The notes under the pieces were generated by a model. That model did no database searches. It saw only the letters and a program-made list of their open reading frames with translations, and was not told the origin of the DNA. The position numbers and the translations under genes were made by a program. A stretch of 64,000 nucleotides of DNA, taken from positions 1 through 64,000 of the forward strand of contig NZ_SBIK01000006.1 of the NCBI RefSeq assembly GCF_006503695.1, given 5' to 3'. Positions 1 through 8,339 of this stretch are shown one piece after another. Each line of letters begins with the position of its first letter. The first letter of the stretch is position 1. The stretch comes from Tepidiphilus succinatimandens (lineage in GTDB: Bacteria > Pseudomonadota > Gammaproteobacteria > Burkholderiales > Rhodocyclaceae).

Positions 1-414
1 GAGAAGCTTGCGCGAGCGATCTCCGACGTGGGCTTTGGCCTCATCCGCTCGCAGATGGAATACAAGGCGCAGCGCTACGGCACCCGCCTGGTGTTTGCCG
101 AGCGCTGGTATCCCAGTAGTCGCCTCTGTTCCGTCTGCGGCTGGAAACACGAAACGCTCACGCTGGGCGAGCGGGAATGGACGTGCCCGGAATGCGGCAC
201 GCACCACGACCGCGATCTCAACGCGGCGATCAACCTTCAACGGCTGGCCACCGCAACGGCCCTACCCGTGGCGAGTCCGTCCGGTAACGGCGGCGCTGCT
301 TCAGGAGGGGTTCCTGAAGTAGTCGGGAAAGTGACGCCTGTCAGGCACGAGCACGGTCATCAAGACGGCTCGGGGCAGGAAGAAAATCGTGCGCACTTTT
401 GCGTACGTTTTTGA
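1..414 (+). CDS. tnpB: IS200/IS605-family TnpB (OrfB) nuclease, C-terminal part
   Basis: The frame is open from the first base, so about 137 C-terminal residues of a TnpB protein are seen and the N-terminus lies outside the window. TnpB is the RNA-guided nuclease of IS200/IS605 elements and the ancestor of Cas12. Visible are a four-cysteine zinc ribbon (Cys 43, 46, 62 and 65 of the visible part, as CSVC and CPEC) and the RuvC-III block DRDLNAAINL, which carries the third catalytic Asp. The tail after this block is the low-complexity type usual for TnpB, so the C-terminus looks natural. No tnpA is visible. In this family the guide (omega) RNA is made from the 3' end of tnpB and the element's right end, so it would overlap this stretch. 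The stop is only 12 bases before hemY. Confidence 0.85.
   Translation, partial: EKLARAISDVGFGLIRSQMEYKAQRYGTRLVFAERWYPSSRLCSVCGWKHETLTLGEREWTCPECGTHHDRDLNAAINLQRLATATALPVASPSGNGGAASGGVPEVVGKVTPVRHEHGHQDGSGQEENRAHFCVRF
388..407 (+). repeat. Hairpin near the probable right end of the tnpB element
   Basis: An 8-bp stem (CGTGCGCA / TGCGTACG, one G-T wobble) with the loop CTTT lies inside the last codons of tnpB and is followed by GTTTTT. IS200/IS605 elements are excised by recognition of subterminal hairpins, and their guide RNA ends at the right end. The position fits such a structure. It could equally act as a weak terminator. The exact insertion border cannot be fixed from this window. Confidence 0.4.
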
Positions 415-426
415 GAGCAGAGCCAC

Positions 427-1575
427 ATGAAAGCCTTGATCACTCTTGTGCTCGTGGCGGCGCTGGCGGTCGCGGCAGGGCTCGCCCTCCAGAGCGTGGA
501 CGGTTATGTCGTCTTCGTCGTGCCGCCCTGGCGCGCCCAGCTGTCGCTGACGCTCTTCGCGCTGCTCCTCGTGCTCGTCGTCATCGCCCTCTATCTGTCG
601 CTGCGCCTGGGGGTGATGCTGTTCGGCCTGCCTCGCACCCTGCGCCGGCGGCGCGACGCCTGGCGCTTGCGCCGGGCCGTGCGCACGCTCGTGCGCCTCG
701 TGCGCGCCCATGTACTGGGTGATGCGGCAACGGTCCAGCGGCTGGCGCAGCGGCTCGACCGGTCCCCCGGCGTGGCCGAGGCCGGCGCTGCGCTCGCGGC
801 AGCCACGGCGCTCGAGCGCGGCGACGAGGCGAGGGCGGAGAACTGGCTCGCCCGGCTCGAGCGCTGGCCGGACGTCCGTACCGTGCTGGAAGCCGAGTTC
901 GGCGTGCGTTTCTCCCGTCCCGAACGTCTGCAGGCGGCAATGGAGCTGCTCGAGAAAATGCCCGCTCTTCCCGAAGCCACGGCGCTGCGCCTGCGGCTCG
1001 AGGCCGCCCAGAGGGAAGAAAAGTGGCAGGAAGTGCTCGCATCGGCCCGCCGCTTGTGCGCGCTCGAATCCATGGACGCAGCCAAGGCCGCCGCCCTCAT
1101 CCGCCAGGCCCATCTGAACGAGGCCTCCTCACGGCTCGCCCTTGGCGCCGATCTCTTCGCCTGGTGGAAACGTCTGCCCAAGGAAGAGCGCTTCGATCCC
1201 GAGTTTTTGGCAGCCTTGGCGCGACTGGCGATCGAGCGGGCGCAGGGAGGAAAAGTCCGTCCCATCCTGGAAGCGGCGCTGGACAAACGCTGGCTGCCCG
1301 AGCTCGTGCGCCGCTATCCCGCCTGCCTCGATGCCGCTGAGCGCCAGGCAGCGCTGGCGCGGCTGGAGTCGTGGCTGCAGGCGCACCCCGAAGAGCCGGC
1401 GGTACTCGAGGCGCTCGTCGAGCTCTGCCTCGAGCTGAAGTTGTGGGGCAAGGCGCGGGACTATCTCGCCCGCTTGCGCCGCCTCGGCGCCGATCCCAAG
1501 GTACTCGAGCGCTTCGCCGCGCGCCTGCAATCGGCCGAGGCCGGGCGCGGCGGGGCGATCCTTCCGGCTCCCTGA
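427..1575 (+). CDS. hemY: HemY-family inner-membrane TPR protein
   Basis: 382 residues. The N-terminus has two hydrophobic segments (about 4-22 and 40-66) followed by an Arg-rich turn. The remainder is Ala/Leu/Arg/Glu-rich helical sequence of tetratricopeptide type, as in the proteobacterial HemY family, which is found beside hemC, hemD and hemX in tetrapyrrole operons. This protein is unrelated to the HemY protoporphyrinogen oxidase of Bacillus. Its exact role is unsettled; the family is linked to haem synthesis by gene context. Here the usual upstream partner hemX is not visible. Instead the tnpB 3' end stops 12 bases before the ATG, so an insertion may have separated hemY from its operon promoter. 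Confidence 0.85.
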   Translation: MKALITLVLVAALAVAAGLALQSVDGYVVFVVPPWRAQLSLTLFALLLVLVVIALYLSLRLGVMLFGLPRTLRRRRDAWRLRRAVRTLVRLVRAHVLGDAATVQRLAQRLDRSPGVAEAGAALAAATALERGDEARAENWLARLERWPDVRTVLEAEFGVRFSRPERLQAAMELLEKMPALPEATALRLRLEAAQREEKWQEVLASARRLCALESMDAAKAAALIRQAHLNEASSRLALGADLFAWWKRLPKEERFDPEFLAALARLAIERAQGGKVRPILEAALDKRWLPELVRRYPACLDAAERQAALARLESWLQAHPEEPAVLEALVELCLELKLWGKARDYLARLRRLGADPKVLERFAARLQSAEAGRGGAILPAP

Positions 1576-1634
1576 GCGCGCGTGAAGAAATCGCCCCGCG
1601 TGCGACGGCAAAAGGTCGTGCTACAATGCCAGCC

Positions 1635-1735
1635 GTGGCGGGTCGCCCCGCATTGCGGCGCGGGAACCGGGTCAGGGCCGGAAGGCAGCAGCCCTAACCG
1701 CTCCCCGCAAGTGCCGGGGGTCCGGCTCGCCACCC
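1635..1735 (+). ncRNA. ffs: 4.5S RNA of the signal recognition particle (small type)
   Basis: The SRP helix-8 signature is present at 1671-1697 (GTCAGGGCCGGAAG, then GCAGCAGCCCTAA). The ends pair: GTGGCG at 1635-1640 with CGCCAC at 1728-1733, and the intervening G/C runs continue the rod. A good -10 element (TACAAT, 1622-1627) stands at the right distance; no clear -35 was found. The RNA binds Ffh and docks on FtsY (encoded at 49.6 kb) for co-translational membrane targeting. Its position upstream of dnaX is the usual betaproteobacterial arrangement, here interrupted by the ZIP transporter gene. The ends are estimated from base pairing. Confidence 0.93.
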
Positions 1736-1739
1736 CTCC

Positions 1740-2579
1740 TCACACCCAGGCCGACAGGCCCAGCACCAGGGCAGAGCCGCTTGCCAAGGGCAAAGCCGCA
1801 CGTACCCCCACCCGGCGCAGCTGGGGCGCGAATTCATGGATCAGCACGAAGCCCATTGCCCCGGCGGCCAGTCCCGTCATCGCAAGGGCATGTTCGGCGT
1901 CGGCAAGCCCCAGGCTTTTTGCCAGCAAGGCCACCGCAGGCTCGACCGAGACCGCCGCGAATCCCCACGCTCCTGCGCTCGCGCCGGACCAGCCGGCCGC
2001 CGTGAGCAGCCACATCGCCAGTACGCTCTCGGGCACGTTCTGGATCGCGATGCCCAAGGCGAGGCTGGGCCCCATCACCTCGCTCATGCTCAGCGCCAGC
2101 CCCTCGGGAACGTTGTGCAGGGCGAGCGCGAACAGGAACAAGAGCGCCGTGCGATCCTGTCCGGCAGCGGGCGCGTGGCGGTGCGGCACGAGCCGGTCGA
2201 GCAGCGCCAGCATTGCGGCGCCAGCGCCCAGCGCCAGGGCCCATTGAGCCGCCGCCGATGCCCACGCCTCGTGCGCCGCGATCTCCTGCAGTGCAGGCAC
2301 GATCAAACCGACGATCACGCTCGTGCCCATCACGCCGGCGGCAAAGAGCTCGGCCGTGGCGGGGGAAACCGCCATCCAGGACGACAGGGTACGCGCAAGC
2401 AGCAGGCCGCCGAGGGCGGCGAGCAGGGAGAGGCATACGAGGAAGCCCCAGGGCGAGAAGTCCTGCAGCTGCGCCAGAACCTGGGCGAGCGCCGCGGCTG
2501 CGCCGCCGAGCCAGATCGTCCAGCCAAGGGCGGTGCGGGACACGAGCGGCGCGGTGCGTGTAAGGACTTTGCTGATCAT
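1740..2579 (-). CDS. ZIP-family divalent metal permease
   Basis: 279 residues, with about eight hydrophobic segments. The two ZIP metal-site motifs are present: HNVPEGLALSMSE (residues 155-167) in the fourth and IQNVPES (179-185) in the fifth conserved helix. A His-containing cytoplasmic loop (VPHRHAP, about 131-137) precedes them. ZIP proteins such as ZupT and GufA import Zn2+, Fe2+ or Mn2+ across the inner membrane. A 19-bp Fur-box-like dyad lies about 77 bp upstream, favouring iron as a regulator or substrate. The gene is convergent with ffs and ends five bases after it, and is divergent from dnaX. The symbol is left blank because the ZupT and GufA branches cannot be separated by eye. Confidence 0.9.
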   Translation of the reverse strand: MISKVLTRTAPLVSRTALGWTIWLGGAAAALAQVLAQLQDFSPWGFLVCLSLLAALGGLLLARTLSSWMAVSPATAELFAAGVMGTSVIVGLIVPALQEIAAHEAWASAAAQWALALGAGAAMLALLDRLVPHRHAPAAGQDRTALLFLFALALHNVPEGLALSMSEVMGPSLALGIAIQNVPESVLAMWLLTAAGWSGASAGAWGFAAVSVEPAVALLAKSLGLADAEHALAMTGLAAGAMGFVLIHEFAPQLRRVGVRAALPLASGSALVLGLSAWV

Positions 2580-2655
2580 GGCGGGGCTCCTTCGAGATCT
2601 GTTGCCGTGCGTTCAGGATTCATGATAGGGGGAGCGGCCATGGAACGCAAATGAT

Positions 2656-2674
2656 ATTGAGAAATAATCTCAAT
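2656..2674. promoter_or_regulatory. Fur-box-like dyad between ZIP transporter and dnaX
   Basis: A perfect 7-bp inverted repeat, ATTGAGA-AATAA-TCTCAAT, sits in an AT-rich patch of an otherwise GC-rich region. Its length (19 bp) and its TGA...TCA edges resemble the Fur box (7-1-7 form TGATAATnATTATCA), with about 11 of 15 core positions matching. Binding would control the leftward ZIP gene; the rightward dnaX start is 63 bp away and could be affected. A Zur or MntR site is an alternative. Confidence 0.5.
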
Positions 2675-2736
2675 TAAAAATTCCCATCCCTGCGCACTTC
2701 GTGGTCGCAGCGCAAGAATCCGGTAGAATCCGCCCC

Positions 2737-4560
2737 ATGACCCAGCTCGCCCTTGCCCGCAAATGGCGTCCCCGCCGCTTCGACGCGCTCGTGGGACAGG
2801 ACCACGTCGTGCGCGCGCTCACGCATGCGCTTGCCACGCAGCGGCTGCACCACGCCTATCTCTTCACCGGCACGCGCGGGGTGGGCAAGACCACCATCAG
2901 CCGCATCTTCGCCAAGGCGCTCAACTGCGAGCGCGGCGTCACGCCCGAACCCTGCGGGGTTTGTGCCGCCTGCCAGGCCATCGACGCCGACCGCTTCCCC
3001 GACTATGTCGAGATGGACGCGGCTTCCAACCGCGGCGTCGACGACATGGCAGCGCTGCTCGAGCAGGCCGTCTACGCGCCGGTGCAGGGGCGTTTCAAGG
3101 TCTACATGATCGACGAAGTGCACATGCTCACCGGGCACGCCTTCAACGCCATGCTGAAAACGCTCGAAGAGCCGCCCGAGCACGTCAAGTTCATCCTCGC
3201 CACCACCGACCCGCAGAAGATTCCCGTCACGGTGCTGTCGCGCTGCCTGCAGTTCAACCTCCGCTCGCTGCCGCCGGCGCTCATCGCCGAGCACGCCGCC
3301 CGCATTCTGGAAGCCGAGGCCGTGCCCTATGATCGCGGGGCGCTCGAGCTCGTGGGGCAGGCCGCGCGCGGCTCCATGCGCGATGCCCTCTCGCTCCTCG
3401 ATCAGGCACTCGCCTACGGGGCAGGAGAGGTGCGCGAGGCGCAGGTGGCCGAGATGCTGGGCCTGGTGGCGAGCGCCACCTTGCGCGAACTCCTCGAGGC
3501 CGTGGCGGCGGCCGACGCCCCGGCCGCGCTCGCGCTCGCCGACCGGCTCGCCGGCAGCGGTGCCTCGCTCGAATCGGCCCTGGCGGCGCTCGCCCAGCTC
3601 GTGCATCAGCTCGCCGTGCTGCAGTTCGCCCCCGAAGCCCTGGAACCGCAGACGCGCGAGGCGCTCGCACCGCTCGCCGCCCGGTTCGATCCGGAATACC
3701 TGCAGCTTGCCTACGACATCCTCACGCACGCGCGCCGCGACCTGCCGCTCGCGCCCGATCCGGCCGTCGGCTTTTCCATGGCCGTGCTGCGCCTCATCGC
3801 CTTCGCGCCCCAGACTACGGCTGCGCCGCCGGCCGCGGTGCCCGGTCCGAGCGCGGCACCCAGGAACGAGGAGGGCGGTGAAGCGCCCGTAACGGCCCGC
3901 GGCGAGTCGCCTGCCGCACGCGCGCACGCGCCCTCGGCCACGGATGGCGAAGCGCGGCGCGCAGCGTTCCCGTCGCCCGATCGAGCGCAGGGTGGGGCAG
4001 AGGGAACGGCCTCTTCCGAGGCGACCGATGTTGCTTCGCTACCGGCAGACGGCATGCCGGCGAAGCCTCCGTCCACAGAGCCGTCCGGGGCGCGAGAGCC
4101 GGGCGCGCTCCCGCCGGCAGGTCGGGAAAGCCCCAGTGGCGGAGTCGATGCCTGGCACGAGTGGTTCGCCGCCATGTCCCTCACGGGACTTGCGCGCGAA
4201 TTCGCGCAGCACTGCATCTGCCGCGCGATCGAAGGCGACACGGTCTCGCTCCTGCTCGATGCCACGCACCGCGTGCTGCTCGATCTGCACCCGGAATGCG
4301 TCGATCGCATCGCCGAGGCGCTCGGCGCGGTGTTGGGACGTCGTGTCACTGTGCGCGTCACCCCGGCCGAAGTCGCCGATACGCCGGCGCAGCGCGAGGC
4401 CGAGGCCCGCCGCCAAGCCCATCGGGCTGCCGTCTCCCGCCTGCTCGCGCACCCCGTCACCCAGCGGCTCATCGAACGGTTCGATGCCACGCTCGACGAA
4501 ACCAGCGTCACGTGGCCCACCCCTTCACCCCCTTCTGGAGGAACACGCCATGTTCAATAA
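2737..4560 (+). CDS. dnaX: DNA polymerase III subunits gamma/tau
   Basis: 607 residues from the ATG at 2737, chosen because it gives the canonical start [15 protein letters not shown]. DnaX is the AAA+ clamp-loader subunit of the replicase. Walker A is GTRGVGKT (45-52). The zinc cysteines fall at 64, 73, 76 and 79, exactly as in E. coli, and the Walker B Asp-Glu at 126-127 (IDEVH). After about residue 365 comes a long Ala/Pro/Glu-rich linker and then the tau C-terminal domain. No A-rich slippery heptamer like that of E. coli was seen in the linker, so short gamma may not be made by the same frameshift. The end overlaps ybaB by 11 bases. Confidence 0.97.
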   Translation: MTQLALARKWRPRRFDALVGQDHVVRALTHALATQRLHHAYLFTGTRGVGKTTISRIFAKALNCERGVTPEPCGVCAACQAIDADRFPDYVEMDAASNRGVDDMAALLEQAVYAPVQGRFKVYMIDEVHMLTGHAFNAMLKTLEEPPEHVKFILATTDPQKIPVTVLSRCLQFNLRSLPPALIAEHAARILEAEAVPYDRGALELVGQAARGSMRDALSLLDQALAYGAGEVREAQVAEMLGLVASATLRELLEAVAAADAPAALALADRLAGSGASLESALAALAQLVHQLAVLQFAPEALEPQTREALAPLAARFDPEYLQLAYDILTHARRDLPLAPDPAVGFSMAVLRLIAFAPQTTAAPPAAVPGPSAAPRNEEGGEAPVTARGESPAARAHAPSATDGEARRAAFPSPDRAQGGAEGTASSEATDVASLPADGMPAKPPSTEPSGAREPGALPPAGRESPSGGVDAWHEWFAAMSLTGLAREFAQHCICRAIEGDTVSLLLDATHRVLLDLHPECVDRIAEALGAVLGRRVTVRVTPAEVADTPAQREAEARRQAHRAAVSRLLAHPVTQRLIERFDATLDETSVTWPTPSPPSGGTRHVQ

Positions 4561-4876
4561 GAACGCCCTCTCCGGCCTGATGCGCCAGGCGCAGCAGATG
4601 CAGGAAAACATGAAGAAAGTCCAGGACGAGCTCGCCGCGCTCGAAGTCGAGGGACAGGCCGGCGCCGGACTCGTCAAGATCCTCATGACCTGCAAGTACG
4701 ACGTGCGCCGCGTCAGCATCGACCCTTCGGTGCTCGACGACAAGGAGATGCTCGAGGATCTCGTCGCCGCCGCGGTCAATGACGCCGTGCGCCGCGTCGA
4801 GGCGACCACCCAGGAGAAGATGGCCGCCGTCACTGCCGGCATGCCGCTGCCTCCGGGCATGAAACTGCCTTTCTGA
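4550..4876 (+). CDS. ybaB: YbaB/EbfC family nucleoid-associated protein
   Basis: 108 residues ([18 protein letters not shown]...). The Gln/Met-rich N-terminal helix, the central beta hairpin and the end PPGMKLPF are diagnostic of YbaB/EbfC, a small dimeric DNA-binding protein. The start overlaps the end of dnaX by 11 bases in another frame, with GGAGG at 4537-4541 as ribosome-binding site, so it is translationally coupled to dnaX. recR follows after seven bases. The dnaX-ybaB-recR trio is very widely conserved; the cellular role of YbaB is still loosely defined, with links to recombination and gene regulation. Confidence 0.95.
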   Translation: MFNKNALSGLMRQAQQMQENMKKVQDELAALEVEGQAGAGLVKILMTCKYDVRRVSIDPSVLDDKEMLEDLVAAAVNDAVRRVEATTQEKMAAVTAGMPLPPGMKLPF

Positions 4877-4883
4877 AGAGACC

Positions 4884-5483
4884 ATGCCCACGCCGCTCGA
4901 CGAGCTCATCGAAGCGCTTCGCTGTCTGCCGGGCGTCGGCGCGAAGGGCGCGCAGCGCATGGCGCACCACCTGCTGCAGCGCGAACGGCGCGGGGCGCAG
5001 CGGCTGGCCCGGGCGATCGAGGCGGCGCTTGCTACCCTCACGCACTGCGCGCGCTGCAACGCCTTCAGCGAGACCGCCGTGTGCGCCCGCTGCAGCGACC
5101 CGGCGCGCGATGCCTCCGTCGTCTGCGTGGTCGAATCGCCTGCCGACATGGAAGCGATCGAGCAGACCCATACCTACGGCGGTCTCTACTACGTGCTCAT
5201 GGGGCGCCTGTCGCCGCTCGACGGCATCGGCCCCAAAGAGCTCGAACTGGAGCGCTTGCTCGCGCGGCTTGCCGCTCCCGAAGTGCGCGAAGTCGTGCTC
5301 GCCACCAACTTCACCAACGAAGGCGAGGCCACGGCGCACTGGATCGCCGAACGGGTGCGTCCGCGCGGCGTGACGGTCACGCGCCTGGCGCGCGGCGTGC
5401 CCCTCGGCGGCGAGCTCGAATACGTCGATGCCGCCACCGTGGCGCACGCCCTCATCGACCGCCGCCGCCTGGACGCGACCTGA
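4884..5483 (+). CDS. recR: Recombination mediator RecR
   Basis: 199 residues, the normal size. The order is a helix-hairpin-helix ([20 protein letters not shown]), a C4 zinc finger (CARCNAF...CARC), then a Toprim domain ([16 protein letters not shown]) and the Walker-B-like C-terminal part. RecR works with RecO and RecF to load RecA on SSB-coated gapped DNA. It is the last gene of the dnaX-ybaB-recR operon; a strong promoter for the pet operon follows downstream. Confidence 0.96.
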   Translation: MPTPLDELIEALRCLPGVGAKGAQRMAHHLLQRERRGAQRLARAIEAALATLTHCARCNAFSETAVCARCSDPARDASVVCVVESPADMEAIEQTHTYGGLYYVLMGRLSPLDGIGPKELELERLLARLAAPEVREVVLATNFTNEGEATAHWIAERVRPRGVTVTRLARGVPLGGELEYVDAATVAHALIDRRRLDAT

Positions 5484-5534
5484 GCGCCCCGGCATCGATC
5501 TGCCCGCGCTCCGAGGCGAGACGCCGCTTTCCTC

Positions 5535-5563
5535 TTGGATGCGCCCAGGCGATCCTTTATAAT
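5535..5563 (+). promoter_or_regulatory. Predicted sigma70 promoter of the petABC operon
   Basis: TTGGAT (5535-5540) and a perfect TATAAT (5558-5563) are separated by 17 bp, placing the transcription start near 5570 and giving a leader of about 37 nt before the petA ATG. It lies in the recR-petA intergenic region and is one of the best promoter matches in the window. Confidence 0.7.
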
Positions 5564-5606
5564 CTGCAGATTTGCACCGTCTTCCCATCTCTCGAGGGTT
5601 CGCGCC

Positions 5607-6197
5607 ATGAGCAAGGATCAAGCATTGGACGACAACCGGCGGCAGCTGCTGATCGCCACCTCCGTCGTCGGCGGAGCGGGAGTGGTCGCCGCCGCCGCCC
5701 CCTTCGTCGCCAGTCTCACCCCTTCCGAACGCGCCAAGGCGGCCGGCGCCCCGGCCGAGGCCGACATCAGCAAGCTCGCTCCCGGCGAGATGATGACCGT
5801 CGAATGGCGCGGCCAGCCCGTCTGGATCCTGCGCCGCACCGAGGCGATGCTCGCCACGCTCGAAGAGGTCGAACCGCAGCTCGCCGACCCCACCTCCGAG
5901 AAATCCGTCCAGCCGCCCTACGCCAAGAACCGGCACCGCTCCATCAAGCCGGAATACCTCGTGGTGATCGGCATCTGCACCCACCTTGGCTGCTCCCCCA
6001 CGGCCAAGTTCGCCAAGGGTGAGGCGAGCGGCATCGGCAAGGACTGGCTCGGTGGCTACCTCTGCCCCTGCCACGGTTCGCGCTTCGACCTCGCCGCGCG
6101 CGTGTTCAAGAGCCAGCCGGCGCCCACGAACCTCACCGTGCCGCCGCACCAATACCTGACCGATACCAAGATCCTCATCGGCGAAGACAAAGCCTGA
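5607..6197 (+). CDS. petA: Ubiquinol-cytochrome c reductase, Rieske iron-sulfur subunit
   Basis: 196 residues from the ATG at 5607; an upstream in-frame ATG at 5535 lies inside the promoter and is rejected. The 2Fe-2S ligands are in CTHLGC (124-129) and CPCHGS (153-158). The N-terminus has RRQLL followed by a hydrophobic stretch (about 15-35), the Tat-type membrane anchor usual in Rieske proteins. The subunit carries electrons from ubiquinol at the Qo site to cytochrome c1 on the periplasmic face of the inner membrane. It is the first gene of petABC; petB starts 16 bases later. Confidence 0.97.
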   Translation: MSKDQALDDNRRQLLIATSVVGGAGVVAAAAPFVASLTPSERAKAAGAPAEADISKLAPGEMMTVEWRGQPVWILRRTEAMLATLEEVEPQLADPTSEKSVQPPYAKNRHRSIKPEYLVVIGICTHLGCSPTAKFAKGEASGIGKDWLGGYLCPCHGSRFDLAARVFKSQPAPTNLTVPPHQYLTDTKILIGEDKA

Positions 6198-6213
6198 CGC
6201 GCGAGGAAAGAAC

Positions 6214-7479
6214 ATGACCACTAAATCCGGCCTGCTGCAGTGGATCGACGAGCGCTTTCCGCTCACCTCCACGATCCGCGAGCACCTCACCGAATACTAC
6301 GCTCCCAAGAACTTCAACTTCTGGTACTACTTCGGCTCGCTGGCGCTGCTGGTGCTGGTGATCCAGATCGTCACCGGCATCTTCCTCGTGATGCACTACA
6401 AACCCGACGCCTCGCTCAACGCCTCCGGCATCCCGGTGGCCTTTGCCAGCGTCGAGTACATCATGCGCGAGGTGCCCGGCGGCTGGTTCATCCGCTACAT
6501 GCACTCCACCGGCGCCTCGGCCTTCTTCATCGTGGTCTATATGCACATGTTCCGCGGTCTGCTCTACGGCTCCTACCGCACGCCGCGCGAACTCGTGTGG
6601 ATCTTCGGCGTGCTCATCTTCCTCGCCCTCATGGCCGAGGCCTTCATGGGCTACCTGCTGCCCTGGGGCCAGATGTCCTACTGGGGAGCTCAGGTCATCA
6701 TCAACCTCTTCTCGGCCATCCCCGTGATCGGGCCGGATCTCTCCACCGTCATCCGCGGCGACTTCGTCATCTCCGATGCTACCCTCAACCGCTTCTTCTC
6801 GCTGCACGTCATCGCCGTGCCGCTGGTGCTGCTGCTGCTCGTGGCCGCGCACATCATCGCACTGCACGAAGTCGGCTCCAACAACCCCGACGGCATCGAG
6901 ATCAAGAAGAAGAAAGACGCCAACGGCCGCCCGCTCGACGGCATCCCCTTCCACCCGTACTACACGGTGAAGGACATCGTCGGCGTGGCCGGTTTCCTCA
7001 TCGTCTTCTTCGCCGTGCTCTTCTTCGTGCCCGAGGCGGGCGGCTACTTCCTCGAGTACAACAACTTCATCCCGGCCAACCCCATGGTCACGCCGCCGCA
7101 CATCGCGCCGGTGTGGTACTTCACCCCCTTCTATTCCATCCTGCGCGCCGTCACCTATCCGCTCTTCGGCATCGACGCCAAGTTCTGGGGCGTGGTGGCC
7201 ATGGGTGCAGCGGTCGTCATCATCGCCTTCCTGCCCTGGCTCGACCGCTCGCCGGTGAAGTCCATCCGCTACAAGGGGCCGATCTACAAGACGGCGCTGA
7301 CGATTTTCGTCATCTCCTTCTTCATCCTCGGCTACCTCGGCGTGCTCCCGCCCACCCCGGGCCGCACCCTGGTCTCCCAGATCTGCGCGGTGCTCTACTT
7401 CGCCTTCTTCTTGCTGATGCCCTGGTATAGCAAGATCGATCCTTGCAAACCCGAACCGGAAAGGGTGACCTGGAAATGA
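6214..7479 (+). CDS. petB: Cytochrome b of the bc1 complex
   Basis: 421 residues with eight predicted membrane helices. Paired histidines for the two b haems lie in helices B and D (RYMHSTGASAFFIVVYMHMF; HVIAVPL...AAHIIALHE). The Qo-loop motif is PVWY (299-302) in place of the PEWY of mitochondria and alphaproteobacteria; PVWY is reported as the beta/gammaproteobacterial form. The protein is the Q-cycle core, oxidising ubiquinol at Qo and reducing quinone at Qi. Its stop overlaps the petC start (ATGA), so the two are co-translated. Confidence 0.97.
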   Translation: MTTKSGLLQWIDERFPLTSTIREHLTEYYAPKNFNFWYYFGSLALLVLVIQIVTGIFLVMHYKPDASLNASGIPVAFASVEYIMREVPGGWFIRYMHSTGASAFFIVVYMHMFRGLLYGSYRTPRELVWIFGVLIFLALMAEAFMGYLLPWGQMSYWGAQVIINLFSAIPVIGPDLSTVIRGDFVISDATLNRFFSLHVIAVPLVLLLLVAAHIIALHEVGSNNPDGIEIKKKKDANGRPLDGIPFHPYYTVKDIVGVAGFLIVFFAVLFFVPEAGGYFLEYNNFIPANPMVTPPHIAPVWYFTPFYSILRAVTYPLFGIDAKFWGVVAMGAAVVIIAFLPWLDRSPVKSIRYKGPIYKTALTIFVISFFILGYLGVLPPTPGRTLVSQICAVLYFAFFLLMPWYSKIDPCKPEPERVTWK

Positions 7480-8231
7480 AGAACCTCATCGTCCATGCCA
7501 AGCGGCTCCTCGCGGCCGCGCTCCTCGCCCCCGCGCTCGTGCTCGCTTCGGCCGAAGGGCCGCAGCTCGACAAGGCGCCCCTGTCCAAGGATCCGGAAAG
7601 CCTCAAGCGCGGGGCGACGATCTTCGTCACCACCTGCATGGCCTGCCACTCCGCAAGCTTCATGCGCTACAACAAGCTCACCGAGATCGGCTTCACCGAA
7701 GCGGAGATCAAGGAAAAGCTGCTGCCGCCCGACAAGAAGGTGGGCGATCTCATGACCATCGCCATGCGGCCGCAGGACGCCAAGAAATGGTTCGGCGGGG
7801 TGGCGCCGCCCGATCTCACCCTGGTCACGCGCCAGCGCAATTCCGAGCTCGGCAGCGGCGCGGACTGGGTCTACACCTACCTGCGTACCTTCTACCGCGA
7901 CCCCACCCGCCCCAACGGCTGGAACAACGTCGTCTTCCCCGGCGCGGGCATGCCGCACGTCTTCTGGGAACTCCAGGGCGAACAGACGGCCAAAATCACC
8001 AAGCACCCCGATGGCACCGAGTCGATCGAGCTCGTGCTCTCCAAGCCCGGCAGCATGAGCGCGCAGGAATACGACAAGATGGTGGCCGACGTGGTCTCGT
8101 TCATGCAGTGGATGGGCGAGCCGATCGCCGAGAAGCGCAAGTCCATCGGCATCTGGGTGATGATCTACCTGGCGGTGTTCTTCGCGCTTGCCTATGCGCT
8201 CAAGAAAGCGTATTGGAAAGACGTCCATTGA
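7476..8231 (+). CDS. petC: Cytochrome c1 of the bc1 complex
   Basis: 251 residues from the ATG at 7476, which overlaps the petB stop. A signal-type hydrophobic N-terminus (about 9-25) is followed by the covalent haem site CMACH (54-58) and a C-terminal anchor helix (about 226-245) ending KKAYWKDVH. The globular domain is periplasmic and passes electrons from the Rieske centre to soluble cytochromes. A strong terminator at 8293 separates petABC from sspAB. Confidence 0.96.
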   Translation: MKNLIVHAKRLLAAALLAPALVLASAEGPQLDKAPLSKDPESLKRGATIFVTTCMACHSASFMRYNKLTEIGFTEAEIKEKLLPPDKKVGDLMTIAMRPQDAKKWFGGVAPPDLTLVTRQRNSELGSGADWVYTYLRTFYRDPTRPNGWNNVVFPGAGMPHVFWELQGEQTAKITKHPDGTESIELVLSKPGSMSAQEYDKMVADVVSFMQWMGEPIAEKRKSIGIWVMIYLAVFFALAYALKKAYWKDVH

Positions 8232-8292
8232 ACCCTGCTGCGGCGGGGCGCCGCGGCTCGGCCGGGAGGTCCCTTCGCCCCGTCGTCACGTG

Positions 8293-8323
8293 CGCACCCC
8301 GGCCGGGGTGCGTTCGTTTTTCT
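8293..8323 (+). terminator. Rho-independent terminator after petABC
   Basis: A perfect 10-bp inverted repeat (CGCACCCCGG / CCGGGGTGCG, 8293-8312) is followed by TTCGTTTTTC. It ends the petABC transcript 16 bases before the sspA start, so sspAB must be read through or use its own start site. No clear sspA promoter was found. Confidence 0.75.
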
Positions 8324-8339
8324 TCGTGAGACGCATGCC

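Noticed and set aside
6214-7479. Cytochrome b with PVWY taken as a damaged Qo site
   Set aside because: PVWY is the known form in beta- and gammaproteobacteria; all haem histidines are present, so nothing is wrong.
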